A DNA stretch of 64,000 nucleotides, from the NCBI GenBank assembly GCA_021018995.1, contig CM037584.1, positions 149,499,317 to 149,563,316 of the forward strand, written 5' to 3'. Made by a program: the position numbers and the translations under genes. This DNA is from Chloranthus sessilifolius. Taxonomy: Eukaryota; Streptophyta; Magnoliopsida; Chloranthales; Chloranthaceae. Below the pieces are notes generated by a model. That model did no database searches, was not told where the DNA came from, and saw only the letters and a list, made by a program, of their open reading frames with translations. Below, piece by piece: positions 9,503 through 20,552 of this stretch (position 1 is its first letter; the number at the start of each line of letters is the position of its first letter).

Positions 9503-11901
9503 TTTCTTCTATCTTCTTCTTTTCTTTCTATACTTCTACTTCAGTAAGTATCCCAAAAGTTGGATAGCTTCTTCCCATTACCTGTATTTTGTTCTCGGTA
9601 AATCCAATTTTCTTCAGTTTCTGATATCCTCTTGAATTTTTCTTTAGTTTGGAAGCTTCTTGCTTCTCCTTTTGTAGAATCTTATTTTACAATTTCTCTT
9701 GATTTCCCATATTTTTTTTCATTTTTTTTCTTTTTGAGACGTACCCTTTTTTGCATATCCCTTATCTGTAATTCTTTTACTCCTTTCACTCCCTCTTCTC
9801 CCCTTTCGCATTCTAAATTTTCATAAAATAATAAGGGTAAAAGGGTGAAAGCTTTAGGTAGTACATATGGTTAAGGGTTTATAAGATTTTGGTGTAAAAA
9901 ATTCAATTTAGGCTTCTAATATGGGTACAAGGGGTAAATAAATTTATGGGAATTTAGATTTTTTCCTCTAACGAATAAAAAGATGGCCTTAAATCATTTC
10001 CATCTTTCACTAGCATGAATGTCACACTATTTTGATGTATCTAATAAACAATTGTAGAAAAGCAAGTTATCATACTCATAGAATATTTGATTCAATTTAC
10101 AACAATATAAGATTTCATTGTAATACAGTCAAGAAGTTCAAAGAAAATTTTAAGTTCAAATAGAAAGTAGTGTCTCTCAAAATAAATGAGGAAATATGTC
10201 CCAAAAGCTCACTGGTTATAAAATTTTGAAACTATAATCTAAATATTATAGTTTAAATCAAAGTATAGTTTCAAACATTCAATTATGATACAGTGTACAT
10301 GAGGGCTAAACATGAATCGTAACTGCTCTATCATTCGATTGTTGAACTTTTACTACGATGGACTATAAAGTTTGTGGAATCATAATTTTTTTCTATCATA
10401 ACTCGCATTTAATGGTTAACAGGAAAAATAAAATTATTCAAAAAGCATATAAAATAACAAAAATTTTTATTTTTTGAAGAACCCAAAATAAAGAAAAATT
10501 ATTATACACAGAGAGGTGTATCCACCCACACTTAAATAGGACCATGTCCTCATTGTTCTAAAAAATAAGGGATACTTAAAAATGATATTACCGCAATGGT
10601 GCCGCTTATGTTCCGGGCTTATAATCTACAAAAAGAATAAAAATCTCCCCCAAACCTAGGAGAAATCACATCTAGCATAATCACATAGAAATAGCACCAT
10701 AAGGAAAATAATTAGAAATAATAAAAATAATCAAAAGATATTTTCATATAACGAACAAAATATTTATAGAGTACATTCAAAATAAGTAAAAGTGCTGACA
10801 TAAAAGATTAAACCTAGGAAAAATCTAGAGACACCCTAACTACCACACCGACAGCAACGTCCGAGGTAAAAGATGAGATTAGAAAAAGATCGGTCCTCGG
10901 CTTCTGACCACCTTCAATCAGAGTCTTATCTCCCTTCTCCTCTAGAGAGTATCCATGCCTTCAAAAGAGAGTCATCTCTCTTGATGGAGTCACACCCCCT
11001 ATCTTTCAGATACACATCACATACCTTCCTTGGAAGAAATGTGATGCACATGGGGGAAGTGCTTTGAAGAGTGGAAATGAACACATCTCTATTCTCCTAC
11101 AGCCTATACTACTCCTTTGCGAAGACTATGTGAAGAGAATGTAACACAGGCAAGGGGAGAAGATGAGCAATGGAGAAGGGTGGCGAGGGACGGCTCAACC
11201 CGCCATCATCATAAAAGAGCTCGCACTCGAGGTGGGTTGTAATGGTATAATGGTTAGGAGTGGGGGAAAATGGGCCATAGGAAAGGATTTCGAATTTGTG
11301 TTAGATTTAGGGTAATGGGTAGTTTCGGTGGATGATTCAGCATCAGGTATGGGTCGCTAGCGCTTAAATTTCTCTATGTTCTTTATTGCAGCTAGGAGCT
11401 CGACCTTATGTATCTCAAGAATTCAATCAAGTCTTTTACTGAAGTCACTTTGGTCTAGTTCTTCTGCCATAAGGTTTAGGGTTAAGGACGGAGGAAGATG
11501 AAAGGTTATGGAATGGTAAAGGTTTGTGGAAGGGTATGGATTTATAGGGAAGAGGCTTAGAGCTTTGAACCGTCACTTCGAGTTAAATGTCGAGGTGTGG
11601 GCATTTAAGCTCGGGTAGTTGACAAGTGGAAATATTGAATGCGATGCATGTCCACTTCCTCTATAATTTAAGTGGGTTAGAAATCCAAGGTAACTGATAA
11701 GACTAGCCATCAGATTCGCTTATTTCCTAGAATTGTCGTTTACGATTCTGGAGAACAATATTGACTCGGTGACACTTTGATTCGTAGTCGTTTTGACTTT
11801 AATAAATTACGAAAGATTGTAAATCCATACGTTCAAGGTGATTATTATTTACAAGAGAGGTCCTTATGATTAAATGTGTTTCGGCACACCTTAGATCATA
11901 G
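9503..11901 (-). mobile_element. 3' part of element E (Athila-like), minus strand
   Basis: Read on the minus strand, 10660-9503 aligns by eye with 20740-21727 of element C: shared signals are TTTGGGGGAGA, CAATGAGGACAT, a CCCATATTAGAAGCCTAAA block and GGGAAGAAG...TATCCAA near the end. This identifies it as 3' UTR of a related element, cut at 9503 by element A. The region 10670-11901 has no long frame and no homology I recognise; it should be the stretch between gag and 3' UTR of E, and if so E had little or no pol. No gene is called here. Confidence 0.65.
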
Positions 11902-11906
11902 GGTAT

Positions 11907-13375
11907 TAATCAGTCACATAATTTACCATTTTATCACCCTTAATTTAGTGATGCTAGGACTTAGTTTTCTACTAACGAGTTACAGATGTGTAGATATTAA
12001 AGATAAGCAGTAAATTAGAGCCTCACTGCTAATCCTTGTCAAAATAAACTCAAAAAGTAGTAAAAAGATGACTAAGCATTAAAGACGATTCGCCAATAGC
12101 CGGAAGGCTGAAAGATCGTAATTCTTCAAAAGACGATTCTTCAGAAAGCGACAAAAGAAGAAAGCGATCGATCCAAAATAAGAAATCGTTAGTTGAAAGT
12201 ATACTAAAAATAGAAAATCGTAAAATACGATTTTTCAGAAAGAATAAAAAAAAATTCATTATTTATGATTTCCTAAAAGTAGAAGCTTTCTACTACGCAC
12301 TGTTGCTGTGGATCACATGAGAGTTTAACACCGCCATATCCAAAATTAGAAAACTGCTGCAATTAGAAGTCTGGTGAACCACGGATTTGAGAAGATTGAT
12401 AAAGATCTAATTCGAATGACTCTGCTGCTGGTCAATAAAGAACAATCTAGAAGCGCATCAACTAAAGAAAGCAAGGAAAGATAAAATTAGGAATTAGAGT
12501 TATATTAGAAATTTTTTATTTTTAGTAGTTTCTTTTATTAGAACTAGATCTTTGTAAACCGACCCTTATGATCTATAAATAAGAGGGCTCAGCATAGGAA
12601 TAAACATCGAAGAATTTCAGCATCAATTGATGCTTGAGGTTGCATTTTCTTTCGATCAAAGTAGTTTAACATAGTAGAGTAGATTAGATATCAGAGGTTT
12701 CTCAAGAGCAACTGACAACTGCAATTGAGTGCTGAAGATTAGTGTAGATATTTGTAATTTCTCAGGAGCAATTGACGATTGCAGCTTAGGGGTGAAAGAT
12801 ATATTTTACTTTATTTTCTAGAGTAAATTTTATTTGCTTTGTAAACATCTCCATGTTTCAATTTGAATTGACGACTCAGGTAATAATTTACAGATTAGTG
12901 TAACGATTTTTACTTTTCCATCTTCAGTTTTCTAGAGTTTGATTGACGCTCAAAATTCTGGTTTATTGTTGATTAGATTAAATCTGTATTGATAGGATCT
13001 TAGACTTGATTGATGACCAATGCTAGGAAATTAGAAATATGGTGTAACGGTACTATTTATTTTCATAAATATCCGAAAGCTGAAGATTAAGATTGACGAC
13101 CATAATCTGAAGAAGGAGGATTAGGATTTATTTTTATGCACTTTAGTTTAATAACCCATTCTTTTATTCATATTTCTCCAGTAGATTAGATCTTAAAGAT
13201 AAATAAAAGTTTTTAAGATAGGGATTTAGATAAAATATATAAACCATGAATTAATTAGGTAATGAACTTCCTCATGGGATCGATCCTATACTAGCTCTAT
13301 AATTTTCATTGTGTGCTTGCAATAGGTTAAGACTAAAATTTAATATAATTATAATACATAACAAGCAACCGATTA
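11907..13375 (+). mobile_element. 5' LTR of element C
   Basis: This 1469 bp copy begins TAATCAGTCACATAA (TGATCAGTCACATAA in the 3' copy) and ends GCAACCGATTA. It is paired with 22492-23961 along its whole length. A TATA box, TATAAATAAGAG, lies at about 12574-12585. Short internal repeats of the form CTCAGGAGCAATTGACGA occur downstream of it. Terminal TG and CA are both lost by single transitions. Confidence 0.93.
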
Positions 13376-13381
13376 AGTTTT

Positions 13382-13398
13382 TGGCGCCGTTGCCGGGG
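13382..13398 (+). other. Primer-binding site, tRNA-Asp, element C
   Basis: TGGCGCCGTTGCCGGGG is complementary to the 3' end of plant tRNA-Asp including CCA. It lies six bases after the 5' LTR. This primer is typical of Athila-type elements. Confidence 0.93.
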
Positions 13399-13744
13399 AA
13401 GCGAAATTTATCTAATTCTTCCAAGTTTTTATCTAATATTTTTATCGTTTAGAATTTAATATTTATCTTTCTCTTTTTATATTTCTGTATATTTTTAGTT
13501 TCTTTGATCACATCAATCTTTTTCAGGTTTATTCAGAGCAGAGAATTAAATGTTTCCAACTTCTCCTGATCATAGAAGCCAGAGACTTAAATTTGTTTTC
13601 TCTCCCTGCTCTTCTAAAATAAAAATCATATATAGAATTTCCAAAAAAAAAAAAAAAAAGGCGAGATTTTTCTAGTGTATGCATCATACCCGGTCTAGAA
13701 GACTGGACTCTTTCTAATACGACCCAGAAATTGACCAGACTCTC

Positions 13745-15110
13745 TTGCGAAGACTCGCATTAAACCGATCCTCTGCAAGAGCCTCTCAACCCATGACTAA
13801 CGAACTTTCAATTGAAGCACATTTCAGCCCAATAGCTTTGGCCGAGCCTTCATGTATAGTTATACTAGAAGCATCTGAAGGTCAAAACTATGACATCAAG
13901 CCCCACACACTCCAAACTCTACCAACTTTTCATGGGCTTGATAGAGAAGATCCTTACCAGCACCTAAGGGACTTCATAGAAATCTGTACAATGCTACAGA
14001 CTACCACCAGTAAAGAAGCTATAAGATTGTCTATTTCCTTTCTCTCTCAAAGATAGGGTGAAGGCATGGTTAGTCTCACTACCTGCCAGAAGTATAACCA
14101 CATGGTTGGACTATAGTCCAAATTCTTTGTAGAATACTTTTCAATTGGTAGAACCAACCAAATTCGCCAAGCGATTCAAGGCTTCAGGCAAAAGACTTGG
14201 AGATTTGTTTCATGAGAGTTGGCAACAGATGAAGGATTTACTATGAAAATGCCCTCATCATGAGGTGTCGAATTGGTCTATAGCATAGAGTGTCTATCAG
14301 GGATTGACTGAGACCAACCAGTCTACAGTCAATGTCGTAAGCAGAGGAGCCTTCATGTCTCAAAATGGCCAGCAGGGCTGGAATTTATTTGAGAAATTGG
14401 CCAACACTTCAAAGCAAAATAGGCTTTGCTACAGACTGACCCAGAGATTGCTCATCATACCCCGCTCGTAAGAGGTGGGGCCTATGAAATCAATAAAGAA
14501 AAAGTGAAAACTGAGAATGACATGAGTGTAAAAGTTTTAGCTCTTGAGCAGAAAATTGTCGCACTCATGAATTCCAACCTAAATATTCTGGATAGGCCTA
14601 TGATAAACCCTCAACTTTACCAGACTCACACATATACGAAGAACCCTACTACGCCACAATACTAAGAACTAGTGGAAACAAAGCAAGCAATGGCCTTTCA
14701 GAGGGGAGACTATGGGAACACATACAATCTAGCATGGAGGAATCACCCGAGGTTTAATTATGATTCCACTGCTAGAGCGCAACCAGCACCAACTGTTGTG
14801 TTGGCCCGATTTCCCCAGACCCAAGTTTTCCACCAAAGACCTCAATTACAGGCAGCACAACCCCAGATTGAACCACGGAGCAGTATGTTGGATGCTATGA
14901 TTGTTCAAATCCTTCAGGATTTGCACCAACTTGCTCAATTCTCTCAGGCCCTTTATTCACATACGCAGTCCATAGCAAAACTGGAAGGCCAAATTGGACA
15001 ACTAGCTTCCCAAGTGGCAAAGAGAGAGAGCGGCCAATGACCTACGTAGCCAGTAAGCAATCCTAGAGGACAAACTTTCATGGGGGAAACAGCTGGTCCC
15101 CAAAATCCAA
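13745..15110 (+). pseudogene. gag: Athila-like gag, element C
   Basis: Structural protein of the retroelement, in four broken pieces. The first (13745-14056) contains IKPHTLQTLPTFHGL and EDPYQHLRDFIEIC, the typical start of the Athila-type gag core. Pieces at 14426-14665 and 14672-15040 carry the C-terminal hallmarks GNTYNLAWRNHPRFNY and SIAKLEGQIGQLASQV. Stops and frameshifts fall mainly at 14054-14420. Downstream, where protease and RT should follow, coding sequence of this element ends. I see no CCHC knuckle. Confidence 0.85.
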
Positions 15111-15759
15111 TTTAAAACCCTCATGGATCATCGAGCCATCGACTCATCCGTAGCACCAATTGTAAAATATGTAAATAATTTTATTTTCATTTTCATTTTC
15201 ATTTTTTTAAAGTATCATATTACAACCTAAATCGTTAAAAAAATGATAGATCATAATGCGTACTTGCTGTATATTATAAAGTAGACAAACCTATGGATTA
15301 CGATTGTTCATAGTTTAAAACGCAACGATTGCGATTCTTAGCTCATTAAAGTTAGATTCAACTTCTGATTCTAGTTTAACTTAAGAAATGACCAGCTTAG
15401 AAGGTCATCATTGAAAGCAGGACCCATATATTCTAAAAAGAAAAAATATGTCGGTCCCATTTTCAAAATCCTACAATTTTATCTTTTCCACCCCTAGCTT
15501 CTCTCTTTTTTTCGAATCTCCTGTAATCTTAACCGTTTTGCTACCTAATCAAACCATACATCTTCATAAAAATCCCTTTTCCTTCAGTTTTATTTTGGGG
15601 AACCTTACGAACATTTCACCGAGTTAAACTAAGTTAGGGTTTCAACCGTCAAAAAGGTAAGGGAATGATTTAAAAAAAAAAAGGTGTTGCATGGATTATT
15701 CATTTAACACTTGTTTTTTTCTAGGATTAATTAATAAGATTGATTAATTCTTGCAGAGG
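15111..15759 (+). promoter_or_regulatory. Promoter-like leader and 5' UTR intron of the captured gene
   Basis: Gag ends near 15110 and AT-rich non-coding sequence follows. TTAGGGTTT (15634-15642) matches the telo-box found in many plant 5' UTRs. A putative intron runs from GTAAGG (15657) to TTCTTGCAG (ending 15756), and the next ATG is at 15760. A leader exon, intron and start codon in this order are features of a host gene, not of a retrotransposon. No convincing TATA box was fixed; TATATTATAAAG at about 15269-15280 is a candidate. Confidence 0.5.
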
Positions 15760-16032
15760 ATGACTAACGAACAGGAGAAAAGACAAAGAGAAGACGAGGA
15801 AGAAGAAGGTAATAATTTTGATAATACCCCTATTATTCACCATATTGCACGGTCTGCTGCCATAAAAGCAAAAGTAACAGACCATCCCAAGAAGAAAACC
15901 AGGTCCTTAGGGGTAGTTACTAGAGAAGTTCCCACGGACACAACTAAAGAAGATTCTGTGTCTGCCCTAAAAAGGGGATCCAACTTAGAAAAAGGCAAAA
16001 GGCTAGCATCTTCTAAAGCCTCAGCACTTTAA
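15760..16032 (+). CDS. First exon of captured plant gene, lysine-rich N-terminus
   Basis: The start ATG at 15760 follows the putative splice acceptor at 15756, which is why I prefer it to the upstream TTG. The 90-residue frame is strongly charged: MTNEQEKRQREDEEEEG, then basic HPKKKTRSLG and further Lys-rich sequence up to a stop at 16030-16032. Low-complexity acidic and basic N-termini of this kind precede the domain found just downstream in plant transposon-associated proteins. Function unknown; the stop may be a mutation, with the protein continuing. Confidence 0.55.
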   Translation: MTNEQEKRQREDEEEEGNNFDNTPIIHHIARSAAIKAKVTDHPKKKTRSLGVVTREVPTDTTKEDSVSALKRGSNLEKGKRLASSKASAL

Positions 16033-16700
16033 TAAAATAACATATTGTGGGAGCCAAGGTTGCAGTTGATGCTAATGCCTTGGAAAAATTAGAAATGGGA
16101 GGAGAAGCATCAAATATTTTAAGGATGCTAGGCTCCATTATTTTCTAGAGCCCGGAGTTACCCGCGTCTACCCTAGATTGGTAAGACTATTTTATACTAA
16201 TATGAACAATAGTAGCAAGGGACCGGCCCCAACTCTGTCCACAACCATTGATGGATTTCCAATTTTGATCACAAAAGCAATGGTTGCTGGGGTGATGAAT
16301 GCACCCTTGGAGAGACCTAGGCTATCCCCTGGCATCCCGGGGGCAAATATACTTAGAACTTTACCCGAAACACTGCCCGATTTCATTCAAATGGCCCCAG
16401 ATTTGTCAGGCAAGCCACCTAATGATAGGTCCTTCTTTTTGCATAAAGATTTAGAAGAACGGAACCTATCCCTTTACTTTTTTGATGTTTTAATTTACAA
16501 AATTATCCATCCGATGGGACATGGGACCCAGTGAAGGGCCCTCTTTGCAAAATCTTTGTACCTAATAGCACACCGCTATTGGTTTGATGTCCCTTCATAC
16601 CTCATAGAAGTGATGAACATAGTAAGGGAGAAGTTGCCTCTAAAGAAGTACCAGACAAATACGTTATATCTACCTTTTGGTGGGCTAATCACAATTTGTT
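16033..16700 (+). pseudogene. Putative plant transposon protein domain, captured gene in element C
   Basis: The frame open at 16178-16534 contains VYPRLVRLFYTNMNNSS just at its start, then a TTIDGFPILITKAMVAGVMN block and further sequence to MGHGTQ. The order VYP-LVR-FY, a strand-rich gap, then an I/L-x-G-V-MN-AP helix is the pattern of the putative plant transposon protein domain (Pfam family PF20167, from memory). Continuations at 16535-16700 (KSLYLIAHRYWFDVPSYL) are in another frame. Such proteins are found in and next to plant retroelements; their function is not known. A profile search would settle the call. Confidence 0.55.
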
Positions 16701-17970
16701 GATAAATGTGGGACACAAAATTAACCCCAAGGAGAAAGCATTGCCTTGCAGCAATGAAAGTCTATCACCTCAAATATATAGGAGAACTTTAAGTGCCACA
16801 AAAAAAAAGAAAATTCCTATCATGGCACAACCAAAAGTGGTCCTAACCGCATTCAAAATAGTCATAGAACAGTTAATGGCTGGCATAGAACAGGCAGCAG
16901 GGACTGACACCACTGAAACAATGGTTAGAGAATAAGGTGAGAATATTTGTACTCCACCATGTGAAAGGGCAAGAAGCAGTTCCCCGATGACAAAGAAAAC
17001 ACGTGAGGATAGAATACCAAATGAAAATCAAGCCAATCTATATGACTCAACTCTAGATTCACCAGCAAGGCTTGCCATGCCCCATGAAATCGAACCCACT
17101 CCTACTGAAGCAAAACCGGTGCATCCAAGCAGTGAAACAACAGAAGACACTCCAACACCAATTGAACATCAGAATGTTAAAGTGGATACTTTTAGCCATG
17201 TCTCTGTCAGTTTTCAACCAGTTGCCCATCAGAAGCATTATCAGCTCCACCACCTACGCCGCAAACAAGAGGAAACCAGGAGATTGAAGTCCCATCCCCT
17301 GTTGACTCCATGGCCACCACCATAGCAACTATAGCCCAAGCTGCAGAATTAAGGCTACATATTGAAGCCCCACGAGAGAGCTTCAGTGCACTCTTACATC
17401 AAGAAATGTTTGTTCCAGCTACTACTTCAACAGACCCAGTGATTGAACAACCTGATCTAGAGAGAATATTAAAAGAAGTAGAGCAATGGCAGAGTTCCAA
17501 TGCCCAATTACCAGGTGTAGTCAGGAGAATGATGAATGAAATACATGTGTTGAAAAGAAAACTACGAGACAACATGCCTACTGCATAAGAAAAGTAAGAA
17601 ATAATCATGAACATAAAATAGAAGGCAATAAAGGAGTATCGTGTGCACTAGATAGCCAAAACAAATAAGAAAATTCAAGAGAAAACTGCAACCCTTAGAA
17701 ATCAAGTAACACAGGTACAAGGAGAGAACAAGGTTCTATAAGAAAAATAGCAAGGGTGGGAAAGAAAAAAAAAGGAATATGAGGATAGAATAGCACAACT
17801 AGTAGAACAATTGACAGAGTTCACTAATGATCCAAATGCTCGGGAAACAAAGAAAAAAAGAGCCTACAAAGAATATCAGCAGTCACTACATGCCCAACTA
17901 TCTAAAAAGAATCACCAACTGACAGTAGAAAAAGGGAAAGTACTCAAATTACAAGATGATAAGTGGTAAG
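16701..17970 (+). pseudogene. Captured gene, coiled-coil C-terminal region
   Basis: Several overlapping frames (16696-16935, 16987-17325, 17310-17588) carry Glu/Lys/Gln-rich sequence. The best is LERILKEVEQWQSSNAQLPG followed by MMNEIHVLKRKL, and later KKKRAYKEYQQSLHAQLSKK ending near 17967. Heptad-like spacing suggests a coiled coil. The frame closes at TGGTAAG near 17966-17972, which also looks like a 5' splice site (G followed by GTAAGT). The matching downstream part resumes at about 20157. Multiple stops make it a pseudogene. Confidence 0.5.
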
Positions 17971-18040
17971 TAGTGAAAAAAGTCAATTTTCTCCCCTTAA
18001 CCTGACCTTTAATGGACCTGTGAGCATACTAATAAATACC

Positions 18041-20127
18041 TGTTGAGTCTATTTTATAGATAGCAATAAAAGATAGGAAAAATGCAGGAAACCACTCAAG
18101 AATGCCACACAAGGAAGTTTATCTCTCAGCATAGTACAGACCCAGCAATAACCCATAGAAGGCTGCACACCATTGGGCCCTTGGGGCACGTGGCAACAGT
18201 AGGGCAAGGCGAAGGAAGTGAAAATAGGCTGAAAATATCCTATCGAGAGGTTATCTGAAGACTTCGATAGGAGCTGAGAGCTAAAAAGGGAGGAATTCGT
18301 GTAGTTGGAAAGGTTTCGATAGGATCTGAAGGCAAAGAAAGGATGGATTTGTGTGGATTGAGGAGTTCGATAGGATCCAAGAACCTATCAAGCAGCTGAA
18401 AGAAAGGAAGAAACCATCCCATCAAAAGCCTGCTTGAGGTAAAAGGGGAACCTATCGAATGGTTCCCTGAACCTGTCGGATGGTGGCCTGGACCTATTGA
18501 GATGGAGACGCTGGAATAGAACCTATCGAAAGGAGCTTGAGCCTTTCGATAGGAGTGAGAGCAATCCTATCGGAATGGTGGCATGCCGAGCTAGAACCTA
18601 TCGAAATGGTCCTCCAACCTATCAAAAAACTTTTCTATCCTATCGAATGCTCCAGGAAAAGGGTTGAACATGCTGAAGCTTTAAGAGAAGGCTCATCTTG
18701 TCAAAACCTGTCGAAGAGATCTGAGAACCTAGAGAAATGACAAAAAGCTCCATTTGAACCTATCGAAAGCTTCCCCAACCTGTCAAAATCGTGTGAAGAA
18801 CTTCTCAAAAAATAGGCTATTCACACGCAGCGATTTGGTGACCTGTTACACGCAAACCGAGGCACATTGGTGACCGGCACGATGATCTAAAAGATGCGCT
18901 AGAAAACTCTAACCGACCCACGTGCTCTAACAGAACTGTATAAAACTCTGAGGACCTTCTAGAAGGGAATATTGGTGGGAAAAACAAGAGAGAAAGCTAT
19001 ATATTGAGATCCTCAATTGTAACTGGGGGAGATCGAGATTTGGATCAATTCTGGAGATCAGAGTCTATAGCAAAATTCTATTTTCCCTCTTTTATCTCAA
19101 CTATGGTTGGCTAATTCCCTAGGAGCAGCGAGGAGAGAGGTTAGATCTGTAATTGGGTAAGGTTGAGAGTACTATTGTGGGTTAATTGATGCACAGACTA
19201 CAGATCTGAGAGCATTCCATTCTAGAGCAGATTTTATTGCAATGTAAATATTATTTTTATTGTTCTAGTTAGATTTATAGTTCCTTTGGTTTCATTTGGT
19301 GCTCGATCAGATTTGTGTAGAGGAGTCTGTTAATCAGCTCACCCACTTAACTGGTAGACCTCTTGGATACCATCTGATCTCCCTAGATCTTATATCCCTA
19401 TAATTTCTTATGTCTGTGACCTAGAAACTGCAGCATCTGTAGTGGTTTTAATGCTTTAGTAGAAACCTTTGGTTTGGAGGAATTCCCTAGGATGATCTGT
19501 GACCATTAAAGTGGATAGATCATAGCCTTAAGAGCAGTCCAATCTCTGGTTTCAATTGGATTCCTCTACCATAAACCTTTGGATCGGATGAAGTCTATAG
19601 GATGGTCTGTGACCATTGAAGTGGACAGACCATAGCCTTAAGATCAGTTAAATCCTTTGGAGCTGTGCTTGTTGCCAGTTGAGGGATTGGTGTGCCTTGA
19701 ATCCCTGTAACATGATCAGCTCAACCTGATTGCAGTGAGACCAATCTCCAAGCTGCTCTTCTCTATTTTTCTGTTTTTAATCCCTTCCATCTGTAAGATC
19801 TATAGCTCTGGACTCGATCTTAGTTAGTTGCATTTTATTTGTAGTTTAGCTTAAGTGACCCTTTTTTTTAAACTCTCCCTTGTCTTTTAGCTGACTTAAC
19901 ATTAGTTAGGGTGCCAGATCTCTTACAAATTTGAAGATTTACCATATTTTGAACTTACCTCCCTGTAGACATTCCCTTACTTACTCTTTTTAAAACTTGC
20001 TATAAAGGACCATGTATCTTGCAGGTCCAGGATATTTTTGTTGTGCTGAATCCATCCCCTGTTTTACTTTGATTTTATTTTGTCTTTATCATTACACAAT
20101 AAATCAGCACACTGAAAATCCCTAACA
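18041..20127. mobile_element. About 2.1 kb insert in the captured gene, possible solo LTR
   Basis: The insert starts TGTTGAGTC and ends CCCTAACA, so its ends are TGTT/AACA, and it has a TATA box TATAAAAC near 18939 and no long frame. These features suit a solo LTR. No 5 bp duplication is seen (ATACC before, ATAAG after), and coding similarity already stops at 17970 and restarts at about 20157, so the segment may instead be an intron with or without an insertion. Boundaries are tentative. Confidence 0.35.
18230..18800. repeat. Cluster of CCTATCGA / TCGATAGG sites
   Basis: About 17 copies of an ACCTATCGAA-like motif, in both orientations, fall within 570 bp, often followed by AGG or TGG. Spacing is irregular (about 15-70 bp), so this is not a simple tandem array. 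Each contains GATAG, the core of GATA-factor sites. Confidence 0.7.
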
Positions 20128-20552
20128 ATAAGGAATCACTAATACTCACCTGTCAGGAACAGAAGCAACATATTGAAACTCTCACAACCCAATACTGGGT
20201 TGATATAGCAAGAGAAATGGCTGTATTGGAAGATCTGAGAGCCGAGGGTAAAAAACAGTTTGTTGTGATATCCCAACTTTAGAACAAATAGGCTATATTG
20301 GAAGCAGAACTGCAGGCCTTGAAAGCAAAATATGAGTCAGCATTAACAGAAAAGAGAGAAGTAAAGGTACATCTTGTAGAAGTACCACCAAAAGAGGAGG
20401 TGGAGCCTGAACAAGAAAATGATTCTGACTGTGGCACTACAGAAATCTCTTACTCCGACGAGGACTACATTAACAACCTGATTGCTATACCAACTCCACC
20501 ACATATCTCTTCACGATCAATGGTCCCATATCCTGCATCCGCTAGTGAGTAA
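20128..20552 (+). pseudogene. C-terminal continuation of the captured coiled-coil gene
   Basis: From about 20157 (after CACCTGTCAG, a possible splice acceptor) the frame reads QKQHIETLTTQYW, then MAVLEDLRAEGKKQF and ELQALKAKYESALTEKREVK, which is coiled-coil in character. It goes on to an acidic tail, PKEEVEPEQENDSDCGTTE, and stops at 20550-20552. Two in-frame stops lie near 20280-20291. The composition matches the upstream half at 17310-17967. The sequence between the halves (17971-20156) is described separately. Confidence 0.5.

Noticed and set aside
10670-11640. A gene between gag and 3' UTR of E
   Set aside because: Longest frame is about 64 codons and no motif is visible on either strand.
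18041-20127. Firm call of a solo LTR
   Set aside because: Ends TGTT/AACA fit, but flanks ATACC and ATAAG do not match and coding similarity stops earlier; kept only as tentative.
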